Notes under the pieces: generated by a model | What the model was told of the DNA's origin: nothing | Database searches by the model: none | The model's input: only the letters and a program-made list of their open reading frames with translations | Assembly (NCBI GenBank): GCA_025996865.1 | Contig: BNTV01000007.1 | Span: forward strand, 13,255-77,254 | Direction: 5' to 3' | DNA: 64,000 bases | Origin: Bacteroidia bacterium | Lineage (GTDB): Bacteria > Bacteroidota > Bacteroidia > Bacteroidales > Azobacteroidaceae | Translations under genes and position numbers: made by a program | In this document: piece by piece, positions 33,309 through 42,315 of the stretch | Numbering within the stretch: the first letter of the stretch is position 1 | Layout of the letters: every line of letters starts with the position of its first letter

Positions 33309-35624
33309 CTATTTAACAACCACCGGTTTGTGGAATTTTTTCATATTTCCGTCCATATCATAAACTTCCATGTAAATGATGTAAATTCCGGGAGCAAGCG
33401 ACTGATTTGAACTCCCTTTCCCATTCCAAAGCAATTGACCTTCCGTTCCCAATAATTCATTGTTGGCGATGATGTTCACTCTTCTTCCCATGGCATCGAA
33501 AACGGATGCCCGACAACGGTAACCCGCTCTATCCAAGCGATAATGAACAAAATAGTTATCTACACTAAATTCAGGATAGATAATGCTTATGCTTTCGATT
33601 CCGGCACGACCGGCCTGAGAATTTTGGTAACCGGGCGTTCCGAAACCGCTATCGGATGAAGCTGAATACCAATTATTTGCATCATTCGTTGGCCGGTTAA
33701 AATCGGAACGTTCCAAAGAAATACCTTTTTTGCTGCTGATTCCTGCCGAATGCATGTTTTCACGATAAGCAAATTCGTCAATCACCTCATTGGTTTTGTT
33801 ATTCAAAAGAACCGCACAACCGGATGTATTTGCCAAAGAAGGCATTACGCTTAGTTCGACAAAAAATGATTCCGGATGACAGTTAAAGAACTGACAAACC
33901 AAATCCTTACTTTTAGTAATTACAAGGTATTCACCCGGATAAAATAATGTTGCCTTTTCAGCCAACGGATAAAGTTTGTTAAACGAACCGTCGGAAGGTT
34001 TCCGGCTGGTGAAACTCAAAAATTGCAAATCAACGATTTTATTGGAATTGTTGTAGATTTCGACATACTCAGTGCCTCCTGTCGGCGGATTAAACAAAAT
34101 TTCGTTGATGATAATTTCGTTTGGAGCTGCTTCTTTTCCGGAACCAATCATTACTTTTTTATCATCTAAACCGAAACCTGATAAATCCACAACCTTTTCC
34201 AATTCCAACTCAATCAACTCACCTTGAGGTGGAAGTGTCGAAAAACGAATCGTTAATTCCGTCCCTTGTGGAAAATTCGTCTGCAAATTTTCAATCGAAT
34301 ACCGGCTGTCGCTGATTTTAAATGCGTTTTTTGCCAACAAAGTTTCCCGGTTCATCGGTTTGGAAAAAACCAATTTTATTTCGTTGTTTTCCAACATCTG
34401 AATACTTGTAATCCGGGGAATTTCCGTATCCGGATTCACCTTTTTCACCGAATTAACCCGGCCGGGCGTCCCTCCGGCGTCGTCGGAAGCAATCCAGTTA
34501 AGGACAGTATTGCTTTTATTCTGAAAATCAATACATTCCAACGACCATCCGCCTGATTTCTTGTCATTGCTTCCATACATTTTGTCGGAATACTCAAACC
34601 AGGAAAGCAAATCTTCCTTATCAGTCGAAAACATCAACAGTTTTCCGGTGTTTGCCATAGTCGGGAAAGAACTGACTCCAAAAACCTTAACTCCTGTTGG
34701 AAAACTACCGGTTGCGGTTGTTTTCGTCAGCACGAAATAGTCGCCGGGATTGATAATTCCTTCGGGAAGTTTGTAAGGTTTGTCACCATAATAATACAAG
34801 CAATTTTTTAAGTTAAAAGGTTTGTTGCTTGCATTATACAATTCCACATATTCGGGATTGTCTCCTCCCGGATTCGCCATGATTTCACTGAAAATAACAT
34901 CTCCTTCGTGAAGCGCATCATCTCCCGGCTCCGGGTCCGGATCGGGATCTGGATCCGGATTGCCGTCATTTAACTCACGCACCAGAAAATCATCAAAATA
35001 AAACAATTTACTGCGTGTGGATGTAAAATAACAAGCAATTCCAAAAACCTTGCTTTCAAACGATTCCGAGATATTGCAACTTCCTTCGAGAACATAATCG
35101 GACTCACCATCCAATTTTGAATACAAATAGAAATTTCCGGTTTCATCCAAAGTAGCTTTCACGCGAAGCGAAACTGAGGTATTGTCTAAACGTTTGGCTG
35201 TTCCTTCAATCAAGGTTTTGTTGTTTTTCCCTTTTTGAGATTGGACTAAACAAACATTTTTGTTCTGATAACCGACCCGGACGAAAAGTCCGTTCAGTTC
35301 ATTCGCCAAATCGTTTTCGTCGCTACACAAAAATACTTTGGTATAGTTGGATGCAGTCGGATTGAAATCCATTTTCATCCACCACTCCCAATAAGTATTT
35401 GCCGACAAAGCCGAAGAAGTCCTTAACTGCGCCGGAGATTCGGCGCCCGAAGCATTTAACTGCAACTGAAGAGATTCATTTACAATGAATTTATTTACGT
35501 CACCCGTCCATTCAACAGAACGATTACCGCCATGGAACAGGCCATCGCCAAAATTTTCCGATACTTGGGAAAACGATAAAAACGGCGCTAAAAAAAACAG
35601 TACAAAAAAAATAAATTTGTTCAT
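33309..35624 (-). CDS. Secreted lamin-tail-domain protein with FlgD-like/T9SS-type C-terminus
   Basis: This protein of about 771 residues has a clear signal peptide MNKFIFFVLFFLAPFLSFSQ and an N-terminal jelly-roll-like region. A PDPDPDPDPEPG linker is followed by two lamin-tail domains (VIFSEIMANPGGDNPEYVELYN and EIIINEILFNPPTGGTEYVEIYN), with a bacterial Ig-like segment between them. It closes with ASVFDAMGRRVNIIANNE and LAPGIYIIYMEVYDMDGNMKKF, resembling the FlgD Ig-like or type IX secretion C-terminal signals. It is probably exported to the surface; its ligand is unknown. The start at 35624 follows the signal peptide and the promoter; 35672 would place 16 charged residues before it. Confidence 0.8.
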   Translation of the reverse strand: MNKFIFFVLFFLAPFLSFSQVSENFGDGLFHGGNRSVEWTGDVNKFIVNESLQLQLNASGAESPAQLRTSSALSANTYWEWWMKMDFNPTASNYTKVFLCSDENDLANELNGLFVRVGYQNKNVCLVQSQKGKNNKTLIEGTAKRLDNTSVSLRVKATLDETGNFYLYSKLDGESDYVLEGSCNISESFESKVFGIACYFTSTRSKLFYFDDFLVRELNDGNPDPDPDPDPEPGDDALHEGDVIFSEIMANPGGDNPEYVELYNASNKPFNLKNCLYYYGDKPYKLPEGIINPGDYFVLTKTTATGSFPTGVKVFGVSSFPTMANTGKLLMFSTDKEDLLSWFEYSDKMYGSNDKKSGGWSLECIDFQNKSNTVLNWIASDDAGGTPGRVNSVKKVNPDTEIPRITSIQMLENNEIKLVFSKPMNRETLLAKNAFKISDSRYSIENLQTNFPQGTELTIRFSTLPPQGELIELELEKVVDLSGFGLDDKKVMIGSGKEAAPNEIIINEILFNPPTGGTEYVEIYNNSNKIVDLQFLSFTSRKPSDGSFNKLYPLAEKATLFYPGEYLVITKSKDLVCQFFNCHPESFFVELSVMPSLANTSGCAVLLNNKTNEVIDEFAYRENMHSAGISSKKGISLERSDFNRPTNDANNWYSASSDSGFGTPGYQNSQAGRAGIESISIIYPEFSVDNYFVHYRLDRAGYRCRASVFDAMGRRVNIIANNELLGTEGQLLWNGKGSSNQSLAPGIYIIYMEVYDMDGNMKKFHKPVVVK

Positions 35625-35631
35625 AATAAAA

Positions 35632-35664
35632 TTTGTTTTGGTTAAGAATTTTTGATTAATTTTG
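35632..35664 (+). promoter_or_regulatory. Promoter of asd
   Basis: TTTG (35632-35635), 21 bases, TAATTTTG (35657-35664) on the plus strand. It overlaps head-on with the divergent promoter of the lamin-tail gene. Confidence 0.6.
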
Positions 35665-35699
35665 CACTCCAAATAGAAAGTCTATTTAGAATAACGGTG

Positions 35700-35731
35700 C
35701 AAATATAAACGGTTATTTTTAAATAAGCAAA
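35700..35731 (-). promoter_or_regulatory. Promoter of the lamin-tail gene
   Basis: TTTG (35731-35728), 20 bases, TATATTTG (35707-35700) on the minus strand, a full consensus match about 75 bases before the chosen start. Confidence 0.75.
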
Positions 35732-35762
35732 AAAAGTCGATTATTTTTTTAAATTTATAAAA

Positions 35763-36770
35763 ATGAAAGTAGCAATTGTTGGCGTAAGCGGTGCAGTCGG
35801 ACAAGAATTTTTACGAGTCTTGGACGAAAGAAATTTTCCTGTGGACGAATTAGTGCTTTTCGGTTCTTCGCGGAGCGCGGGAAATGAGTATCAATTTAGA
35901 GGTAAAACATACACAGTCAATGAATTGAAACACAATGACGATTTCAAGGGAGTGGATATTGCCTTTACTTCTGCGGGAGCGGGAACATCGAAAGAATATG
36001 CCGGAACAATTACTAAATATGGAGCGGTGATGATTGACAATTCAAGCGCTTTCCGCATGGACGACGACGTGCCTTTGGTAGTTCCCGAAGTCAATGCGGA
36101 AGATGCCAAAATCCGTCCCCGCGGAATTATTGCGAATCCCAACTGTTCCACAATTCAAATGGTGGTGGCTTTGAAACCTTTGAATGATATTTCACCTATC
36201 AAACGGATTCATGTAGCGACTTACCAATCGGCTTCAGGCGCGGGCGCAGCTGCTATGGCCGAATTAATCAAACAGCACGAACAAATTGTCGCCGAAGAAA
36301 AACCAACGGTTGAAAAATTTGCTTATCAGTTGGCTTTCAATGTGATTCCGCATATTGATGTTTTTCTGGACAACGGTTATACCAAGGAAGAAATGAAAAT
36401 GCACAACGAAACGCGGAAAATCATGCATTCTACGGCAGACGTCAGTGCGACTTGCGTGCGTGTTCCGGCTTTGCGCGCTCATTCCGAAGCCGTTTGGATT
36501 GAAACCGAACGTCCGGTTTCCGTTGAAGAAGCGACCGCTGCGCTTGAAAAAGCGGAAGGTGTTGTCATTCAGGACAAACCGGCTGAGAAATTATATCCGA
36601 TGCCGCTTTTCGTAGCTTCGCACGATCCGGTTTATGTCGGACGCATCCGCAAGGACATTGGCAATCCGAACGGGCTTTCTTTTTGGTGCGTGGGTGACCA
36701 AATTAAAAAAGGGGCGGCGCTCAACGCTGTACAGATAGCGGAGTATTTAATCAAGGAAAAAGCGCTATAA
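35763..36770 (+). CDS. asd: Aspartate-semialdehyde dehydrogenase
   Basis: This 335-residue enzyme reduces aspartyl phosphate to aspartate semialdehyde for lysine, threonine, methionine and diaminopimelate synthesis. The NADP-binding start [20 protein letters not shown], the active-site cysteine in [16 protein letters not shown] and [13 protein letters not shown] with the catalytic His region are all present. It is full length. It stands alone on the plus strand, divergent from the lamin-tail gene. dapB, the enzyme two steps later in lysine synthesis, is 2.4 kb away on the other strand. Confidence 0.95.
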   Translation: MKVAIVGVSGAVGQEFLRVLDERNFPVDELVLFGSSRSAGNEYQFRGKTYTVNELKHNDDFKGVDIAFTSAGAGTSKEYAGTITKYGAVMIDNSSAFRMDDDVPLVVPEVNAEDAKIRPRGIIANPNCSTIQMVVALKPLNDISPIKRIHVATYQSASGAGAAAMAELIKQHEQIVAEEKPTVEKFAYQLAFNVIPHIDVFLDNGYTKEEMKMHNETRKIMHSTADVSATCVRVPALRAHSEAVWIETERPVSVEEATAALEKAEGVVIQDKPAEKLYPMPLFVASHDPVYVGRIRKDIGNPNGLSFWCVGDQIKKGAALNAVQIAEYLIKEKAL

Positions 36771-36816
36771 TCCGGTTAATATCATCACCGATTCATTTCC
36801 ATGGCATGTAAAAAAA

Positions 36817-36843
36817 TCGGAACGGGGAAAAATCACGTTCCGA
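36817..36843 (+). terminator. Hairpin after asd
   Basis: TCGGAACG (36817-36824) pairs perfectly with CGTTCCGA (36836-36843), followed by CTTCTT. It lies 47 bases after the asd stop and before the MITE-like element. Confidence 0.5.
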
Positions 36844-36852
36844 CTTCTTAAT

Positions 36853-37110
36853 GGGTGTACGACAAATTTCCCAATTAGTGTTTAACGATTATCAGGAGAT
36901 GTCTCCACTCGCTGCGCTCGGTCGACATGACAAGGCTGCAAAAGGGGAAAAGAGGGGGAAGAAACGGCGGCGAAGCCGCCGTTTCTTCCCCTTCCACCCA
37001 CATCTCAACGTTTTACTGTCATGTCGACTAAGCCGACGAGGAACGAGGAGGCGCATGGAGACATCTACCGATAATCGTTAAACACTAATTGGGAAATTTG
37101 GCGTACACCC
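36853..37110. mobile_element. 258-bp MITE-like element with about 57-bp terminal inverted repeats
   Basis: The element opens GGGTGTACGACAAATTTCCC and closes with its inverse, with near-identity over the first 41 bases (one mismatch) and looser matching to about base 57. A perfect 17-bp hairpin with a 3-base loop (36955-36971 and 36975-36991) lies at its centre. No transposase is encoded. No target-site duplication is visible at the ends. It fills the space between asd and wbqC. Confidence 0.7.
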
Positions 37111-37124
37111 GTGATTTGTCGCTA

Positions 37125-37156
37125 CGTCATTATAAGGCTTGCCCGAAGCAATCCGG
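37125..37156. repeat. Partial GTCATT-type repeat overlapping the wbqC 3' end
   Basis: CGTCATTATAAGG (37125-37137) and GCCCGAAGCAATCCGG (37141-37156) both recur, inverted, in the element at 63332-63405, with 3 instead of 5 bases between them. The block supplies the wbqC stop codon and its last residues PDCFGQAL. Confidence 0.7.
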
Positions 37157-37777
37157 TCTTAATTCCAATATCGCTTCCGTCCCCATATTAAACAATAAGT
37201 CGATGATACTCAAATTTGCTTGGAAGCCGTATTTGTGCTCAAAAACTTGGTAGTAGGGTTTCAAATCCTTTGTGACCGGCGCTTTTTTGGGATGAATCGC
37301 TTCCCGAAAATCCATTTCATCCGGTTTTGTATTTTGAATGTATTCGGAAGAATAGGAAATCGCAGGGGAAATATCCAATAATGAGCAGACCAGCGTCCGC
37401 AGTTGTTCGTTGAAATCGAATAAAAATTCCGGTTGCTTTTCATAAAACGGGCGAAAATCGTCGGCATAATATTCAAAAAAAGGCGTGGAATTGTAAGCCG
37501 AAACAATCGCATTCCAATGCAGATGGCGCCAATTCCCGTGTTCGGCAATACGAATATCTTTCGTCGGACATTTGGGCGAATCCGGTTTTACAATCGGGAT
37601 GCTAAGTGTTTGCAAGCCATTGGCAGAAGCAATGATGCAACGGTTCCGGTAAGTTTGTTTGACGTAATTGCAATGCTGTTCGATAATTACCTGCTGATGG
37701 GTATTCATCAGCAGGTAATATTCCACCGGCGCCAGATAAGCGGTTGATAAAAGAACGGTTTTTGTTTCGGAAATCAC
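37130..37777 (-). CDS. WbqC-family protein
   Basis: This 215-residue protein has VLLSTAYLAPVEYYLLMN, QTYRNRCIIASANGLQTLSIPI and HGNWRHLHWNAIVSAYNSTPFFEYYADDF, the defining motifs of the WbqC family, often found near O-antigen or housekeeping genes in Bacteroidetes. Its function is not firmly known; an acyl- or aminotransfer role in glycan synthesis has been proposed for the family. The C-terminal PDCFGQAL is encoded by an intergenic-type repeat. It starts 3 bases after lepB and probably belongs to a dapB-lepB-wbqC operon. Confidence 0.85.
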   Translation of the reverse strand: MISETKTVLLSTAYLAPVEYYLLMNTHQQVIIEQHCNYVKQTYRNRCIIASANGLQTLSIPIVKPDSPKCPTKDIRIAEHGNWRHLHWNAIVSAYNSTPFFEYYADDFRPFYEKQPEFLFDFNEQLRTLVCSLLDISPAISYSSEYIQNTKPDEMDFREAIHPKKAPVTKDLKPYYQVFEHKYGFQANLSIIDLLFNMGTEAILELRPDCFGQAL

Positions 37778-37780
37778 GTG

Positions 37781-39196
37781 TCAATTAGCGCTTGCGGTTC
37801 TGAAAATCCGGTTCCACCGGATTTTACCGTTGAACCAACCCCGGTCTTCATCCAGCGACAACCAAATCAGAATCGGTTTGCCGACAACATGATCTTCAGG
37901 AACAAAACCCCAAGAACGGGAATCCCTGGAATTGTGGCGGTTATCGCCCATCATGAAATAGTAATCGTATTTGAACGTATAACTGTCTGTCGCTTTGCCA
38001 TTGATTAAAATCTGATTTCCATTTTTCTGCAAAGTATTGCCTTCGTAATTGACAATGCAGTGGGAATAAAGCGCCAAGTTTTTCTCATCCAAAGAAATAG
38101 TCGCTCCTTTTTGGGGAATCCACAGAGGCCCGTAATTATCGCGCGACCAGCCAAAATCGGCATCGTAAGGATAACTATCATCCGAAGGTCCGAAAAATCC
38201 GGGATATTTTCTCATCACTTCTTCCGGTTCAATATGAATCGACCGGCACATTTTACCTTTTTGCAGTTTTTGTACAGCTTCTTGTGTCAAAGGCATCAGA
38301 TAAACCGGATTGAACTGTCCGTATTCATTTCTTTGTATGCCGACGGCTTCCAATATTTCAGTTTCACCCCAAATGCTGCGATCTTCCAATCTTACATCCA
38401 ACATCCTGAATATCTTTTCATTCCATAATTCGCCATTGGTTTCTACAAAATAATTGAATTGCACTTTTTGCGGTAAAGTTTGTTTTTCACCGCCAATATA
38501 TACATCATTATTAATGACTTGTAAATTATCTCCCGGCATGCCGATGCATCTTTTCACATAGTTTTCGCGACGGTCAACCGGACGATATACGATTTCTCCA
38601 AATTCTCTCTTATAGGAATGAACGGCTTCTCTTCCATTCTCTTTTACTAAATAATAATAGTCGGGATTTTCTTTTCTCCGGGCAACCGTATCGCCGGCAG
38701 GAAAATTGAAAACCACAATATCGTTTCGTTTTACGTTTCCGAAACCTTTCAATCGCTTGTAATCCCATTGCGGCCACTCGATATAAGATTTGGTGTTGAC
38801 GATGGGCAATGTGTGCTGAGCCAGCGGAAAGGACAAGGGAGTATTGGGAACACGAGGCCCGTAACTTAGCTTGCTCACAAAAAGATAATCGCCTACCAAT
38901 AAAGTCTTTTCGAGTGAAGACGAAGGAATTTTATAATTCTGGAATATGAATATGTTAATGAAATAAACGGCTACCAAGGCAAAAACGATCGCATCTACCC
39001 ACTCGGCTACTTTACGCAAAGCAGGATTTTTAGTATTTTTCCAAGCTCCCCAAGGAATGAATCTGGAAATGTAAATGTCGAATATTACCGGCAAACCTAA
39101 TAATAGCCAGTAGTTTCCATCCCATACGACACACAGGATATAAAGTATTGCGACAATGGCAAAAACTATCCATTGTCTCTTTGTTGCTTTTCTCAT
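37781..39196 (-). CDS. lepB: Signal peptidase I, Bacteroidetes large type
   Basis: This 471-residue inner-membrane protease has N-terminal membrane segments (residues 10-45 and 65-90) and the catalytic serine in YKIPSSSLEKTLLVGDYLFVSK. The lysine is in ENYVKRCIGMPGD, and box E is YYFMMGDNRHNSRDSRSWGFVPEDHVVGKP. It cleaves signal peptides of exported proteins on the periplasmic side. The length, with an insertion between the Ser and Lys boxes, is usual for this phylum. It lies between dapB and wbqC, with 13 and 3 base gaps. Confidence 0.93.
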   Translation of the reverse strand: MRKATKRQWIVFAIVAILYILCVVWDGNYWLLLGLPVIFDIYISRFIPWGAWKNTKNPALRKVAEWVDAIVFALVAVYFINIFIFQNYKIPSSSLEKTLLVGDYLFVSKLSYGPRVPNTPLSFPLAQHTLPIVNTKSYIEWPQWDYKRLKGFGNVKRNDIVVFNFPAGDTVARRKENPDYYYLVKENGREAVHSYKREFGEIVYRPVDRRENYVKRCIGMPGDNLQVINNDVYIGGEKQTLPQKVQFNYFVETNGELWNEKIFRMLDVRLEDRSIWGETEILEAVGIQRNEYGQFNPVYLMPLTQEAVQKLQKGKMCRSIHIEPEEVMRKYPGFFGPSDDSYPYDADFGWSRDNYGPLWIPQKGATISLDEKNLALYSHCIVNYEGNTLQKNGNQILINGKATDSYTFKYDYYFMMGDNRHNSRDSRSWGFVPEDHVVGKPILIWLSLDEDRGWFNGKIRWNRIFRTASAN

Positions 39197-39209
39197 TTTA
39201 TTTTTTTTA

Positions 39210-39926
39210 TTAAAAATCCAACATATCTTTCATCGTGAAAAAACCTTTTTTCCCTTTTACAAATTCGGCAGCGAGAACGGCTCCCAATGCAAAGCCTTTC
39301 CGGCTTTTGGCGTCATGCTTGATACTGATGGTATCCGCTTCCGATTCGTAGAAAATTTCATGAATACCGGGCACTTCGCCTTCCCTTTTGGAATGAATCA
39401 GCAAGTCGGTCGGAAGGCCTTCCGTTGCTTCTTTCCATTGCGTTTTCCGGTCGATATTTTCCAGAATACCTTCTGCCAGAGTAATTCCCGTTCCACTTGG
39501 AGAATCCAGCTTGTGAATGTGATGAATTTCTTCCATACTCACCTCATAACCGGGAAAATTGTTCATGATTTTTGCCAAATACCGGTTGACGGCAAAGAAA
39601 ATATTGACGCCTATACTAAAGTTAGACGCATAAAAAAAGGTTTTATTACAGGTTTCACAATTTTTTTTCACTTCGTCGAGACGGCTCAGCCAACCGGTTG
39701 TGCCGGCCACTACCGGAACATTCCGTTCAAAACATTTTTGGTAATTGTCAAAAGCGCTCTGTGGCTGAGAAAATTCAATCGCTGCTTCGGCGGAAAGAAA
39801 TCCCTGAGAATCAAAATCTTCCGGATTAGAAATGTCGATAATGGAAACAATTTCATGTTTCCTGTCCAAAGCTATTTTCTCGATTTCGCGGCCCATCTTT
39901 CCGTAGCCGATCAATGCTATTCTCAT
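39210..39926 (-). CDS. dapB: 4-hydroxy-tetrahydrodipicolinate reductase
   Basis: This 238-residue enzyme reduces hydroxy-tetrahydrodipicolinate in lysine/diaminopimelate synthesis. It has MRIALIGYGKMGREIEKIA (NAD(P)-binding), VVAGTTGWLSRLDEV, SNFSIGVNIFF, the catalytic EIHHIHKLDSPSGTG and KSRKGFALGAV. It is slightly short, as in other Bacteroidetes. It is the first gene of a minus-strand run with lepB and wbqC, with a strong promoter at 39964-39994. Confidence 0.93.
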   Translation of the reverse strand: MRIALIGYGKMGREIEKIALDRKHEIVSIIDISNPEDFDSQGFLSAEAAIEFSQPQSAFDNYQKCFERNVPVVAGTTGWLSRLDEVKKNCETCNKTFFYASNFSIGVNIFFAVNRYLAKIMNNFPGYEVSMEEIHHIHKLDSPSGTGITLAEGILENIDRKTQWKEATEGLPTDLLIHSKREGEVPGIHEIFYESEADTISIKHDAKSRKGFALGAVLAAEFVKGKKGFFTMKDMLDF

Positions 39927-40270
39927 CGTAAATAATTTGTTTTTTTAATTGCCGTTTGGCCTGCAAATATAGTTAAAATACCCGGTTATTTCAATAGTAT
40001 GTAATTTATTTCCGGTTAAATCAATATTATCTAAAAATTATTCAGTATATTGAACCTTGCAGAAAAACGGCGTAACGATTAGAAATGGGAATCCGGCAGA
40101 AACCAAATTTTGCCGCAAATGACAATTAAAAATAATTTTTGCACAAATAATATATAAATTTAATGTATATGCAATAAATTCATTAAATATTATTATCTTT
40201 GTGCCAACTTTGATAATTATAGTTATTATTCATTATATCAAGTAAGTTTAAACAAAAAATAAGTCAAAAG
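39927..40270. other. 344-base divergent intergenic region with two promoters
   Basis: The left part holds the dapB promoter. The right part holds TATCTTTG (40194-40201, plus strand), a -7 box about 70 bases before the secreted-protein gene at 40271, without a clear -33 element. The rest is AT-rich; no RNA gene or further ORF is seen. Confidence 0.55.
39964..39994 (-). promoter_or_regulatory. Promoter of dapB-lepB-wbqC
   Basis: TTG (39994-39992), 20 bases, TATATTTG (39971-39964) on the minus strand, about 38 bases before the dapB ATG. Confidence 0.72.
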
Positions 40271-42196
40271 ATGAAAAAAGTAATTGTTTCTGTGCTATTC
40301 CTTGTAATTTCAGGAGTAGCCGGTATGAATGCACAAGTGACTATCGGTAGTATTACACCTCCCGAAAAGGGCGTATTATTGCAACTTAGAGAAAAAATCG
40401 CCGATCCGGATTTAACGGGGGCTCATGTTATTAATCTTGCAAATGCCTCCAAAGGTTTATTATTTCCGAGGGTTACTCTCCGTGCATTCGATTTGTTAGA
40501 CCCATTGTATGGAACAGCAACGGAAAATCCCGATGGAACATGGACGGATGCTGCTACGGACGAGGAGAGATTTCGGGCTACCGGTATGGTTGTTTTTAAC
40601 GTTAATCCGAATACCAAAGGATTAGGTATTGGTCTTCATGTATGGAATGTGGACCAATGGATCAAGATTTCGGGAGATCAGTCGGATGCCTCTGCCTCTA
40701 TTAGTCCTGTTCGCTGTGAGGATATCGTGGTTCACGGAGTTTATACCCAAGGAGTACCCGTGGATGACACCCACTTCATAACCTTAAAACTCATAAACGT
40801 TGAGCGACCCGGTCGTTATTCGATCAGCGCATCTTCCGGCAATGGATACAACTTTTATGCAGAGGGAGTGCTGTTGGATGTAGGTTCGACCACACTGAAA
40901 TTGCCTTGCCAAGGCGCCCCAAGAGTTGGAGGACAGAGTGATAATATTGCTTTTGCAGGAATAGGGATGGATCAATCTTGTATTACAACAATACCTGTGT
41001 TACAAGGTGCGCTTACGCTAACCGGTATCGTCTCGGAAGTTAGTGGAGTTTACAAAAAGGAAACTCTACTTACACCGGCAAATAAGATACACTTGAGTGT
41101 TAATATTTCGGAAACGGTAGCTAATTGTAGCATCTCTGCTCCGGAACAAAATGGGGTAAAATTTGAACCATGGACAGGAACACTTCTCTCCGGAACAAAT
41201 ATGATTACATTGTTCGCTGCAAGCGGTGCAAAACCTACTACCGTGTCTGATATTTCTTTACCGATTACTATCCACACACCTTCTCTCGATGTAACGGTAA
41301 ATGCACACATATCAATAACACTGCCGAAAATGACCTACGCTCTTATTGGAACGGACGGGACTTATTCCTGGAACGCTCCTGTACGGAAGAATGCACTTGG
41401 GTTAGATAAGAATTTCGGACCTGACGGCGTAGTCAAAATTGATGATTTCGGACTGCTTACGGGCTGGTCGTTTACTTCTGTGTCATCAAGCAGAACCAAA
41501 TTAGTAGCGGAATTAGACAAATATGATATCAATCCAAGTACGGCAACCTTACCGGACATTATCTTGTTTTTTGCATTTGGTGTGACGGGTAGTGATGACG
41601 AGCACAGGGATTTTTCTCTTGTGCTGGCGCGGTATATAAATGCCGGAGGATGCGTGATTTATGGAGCTGCAGATGCAGCAGTTATACCGGTAAATTCACT
41701 CCTGAACGGCATTTTCCCGGGAATAGGAAATATTGCGACTACGCAAATAGCAGGGACAATCGGGGATGATAATGTTTATCAAATTAATAATCTCCCCAAT
41801 GATTCTATAGTCAATGGACCTTTCGGAAATCTATCCAATCTATATTGGGGCGAAGATAATTTTTCTGTTAATCAGATAATTCTAACCCAATTGCCCAGCG
41901 ATGGAAGACAGATTTGTTCAGCCTGGAATGCGAATGGTAAAACAACCCAAAATTCAGCTTATTCGATGGTCTGGTATGCTCCAAGCAAAAATTTCTTCTA
42001 TTTTGGAGATACTTGTGGAGCCGCCGATAATAATTCGCCTAGTGATTATCCATCCTATTATGATGCAACCGGACTGCCTAAATCCAAAAAATACGGACCC
42101 GATCCACAACAAACAATCTATAATTCGGCGCTTGAACTCAACGCTGTGGCTTGGGCAATCAGGGCAGCAGCCAATAATGGAATTAATTATAAATAA
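40271..42196 (+). CDS. Unrecognised secreted protein, adhesin-like N-terminus
   Basis: This 641-residue protein has a signal peptide ending MNAQ, then VTIGSITPPEKGVLLQL, NASKGLLFPRVTL and GMVVFNVNPNTKGLGIGLHVWNVDQWIKI. This opening is shared by many Bacteroidetes surface proteins (bulk feature: ASKGLLLPR ... GLYVWNxxxW). The middle has repeated beta-sandwich-like sequence. The last 280 residues (TYALIGTDGTYSWN onward) look like an alpha/beta domain (DIILFFAFGVTG, INAGGCVIYGAAD, NSALELNAVAWAIRAA), perhaps a class I amidotransferase-like or ThuA-like fold. I do not recognise the family. It is a single gene, convergent with the thioredoxin-like gene. Confidence 0.6.
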   Translation: MKKVIVSVLFLVISGVAGMNAQVTIGSITPPEKGVLLQLREKIADPDLTGAHVINLANASKGLLFPRVTLRAFDLLDPLYGTATENPDGTWTDAATDEERFRATGMVVFNVNPNTKGLGIGLHVWNVDQWIKISGDQSDASASISPVRCEDIVVHGVYTQGVPVDDTHFITLKLINVERPGRYSISASSGNGYNFYAEGVLLDVGSTTLKLPCQGAPRVGGQSDNIAFAGIGMDQSCITTIPVLQGALTLTGIVSEVSGVYKKETLLTPANKIHLSVNISETVANCSISAPEQNGVKFEPWTGTLLSGTNMITLFAASGAKPTTVSDISLPITIHTPSLDVTVNAHISITLPKMTYALIGTDGTYSWNAPVRKNALGLDKNFGPDGVVKIDDFGLLTGWSFTSVSSSRTKLVAELDKYDINPSTATLPDIILFFAFGVTGSDDEHRDFSLVLARYINAGGCVIYGAADAAVIPVNSLLNGIFPGIGNIATTQIAGTIGDDNVYQINNLPNDSIVNGPFGNLSNLYWGEDNFSVNQIILTQLPSDGRQICSAWNANGKTTQNSAYSMVWYAPSKNFFYFGDTCGAADNNSPSDYPSYYDATGLPKSKKYGPDPQQTIYNSALELNAVAWAIRAAANNGINYK

Positions 42197-42208
42197 TAAA
42201 TAAACGTA

Positions 42209-42268
42209 AGAGGCTGTCTAAAAAGGCGTTTTGCCGTCATTGCGAACCGGACTTTTTAGACCGCCTCT
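42209..42268. terminator. Hairpin-type repeat between convergent genes
   Basis: A 16-base arm AGAGGCTGTCTAAAAA (42209-42224) pairs with 42253-42268 with one mismatch. The loop carries TGCCGTCATTGCGA, also found at 63329-63342, so this is both a probable bidirectional terminator and a member of a repeat family. Confidence 0.65.
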
Positions 42269-42315
42269 AAATTGTGAAATCAGCGTAGCGATTCGGATCA
42301 TTCCGATTCACAAAA

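Noticed and set aside
36851..37081. A 76-codon open frame in the gap after asd
   Set aside because: It lies entirely within the MITE-like element and its arginine-rich product reflects the palindromes, not a protein.
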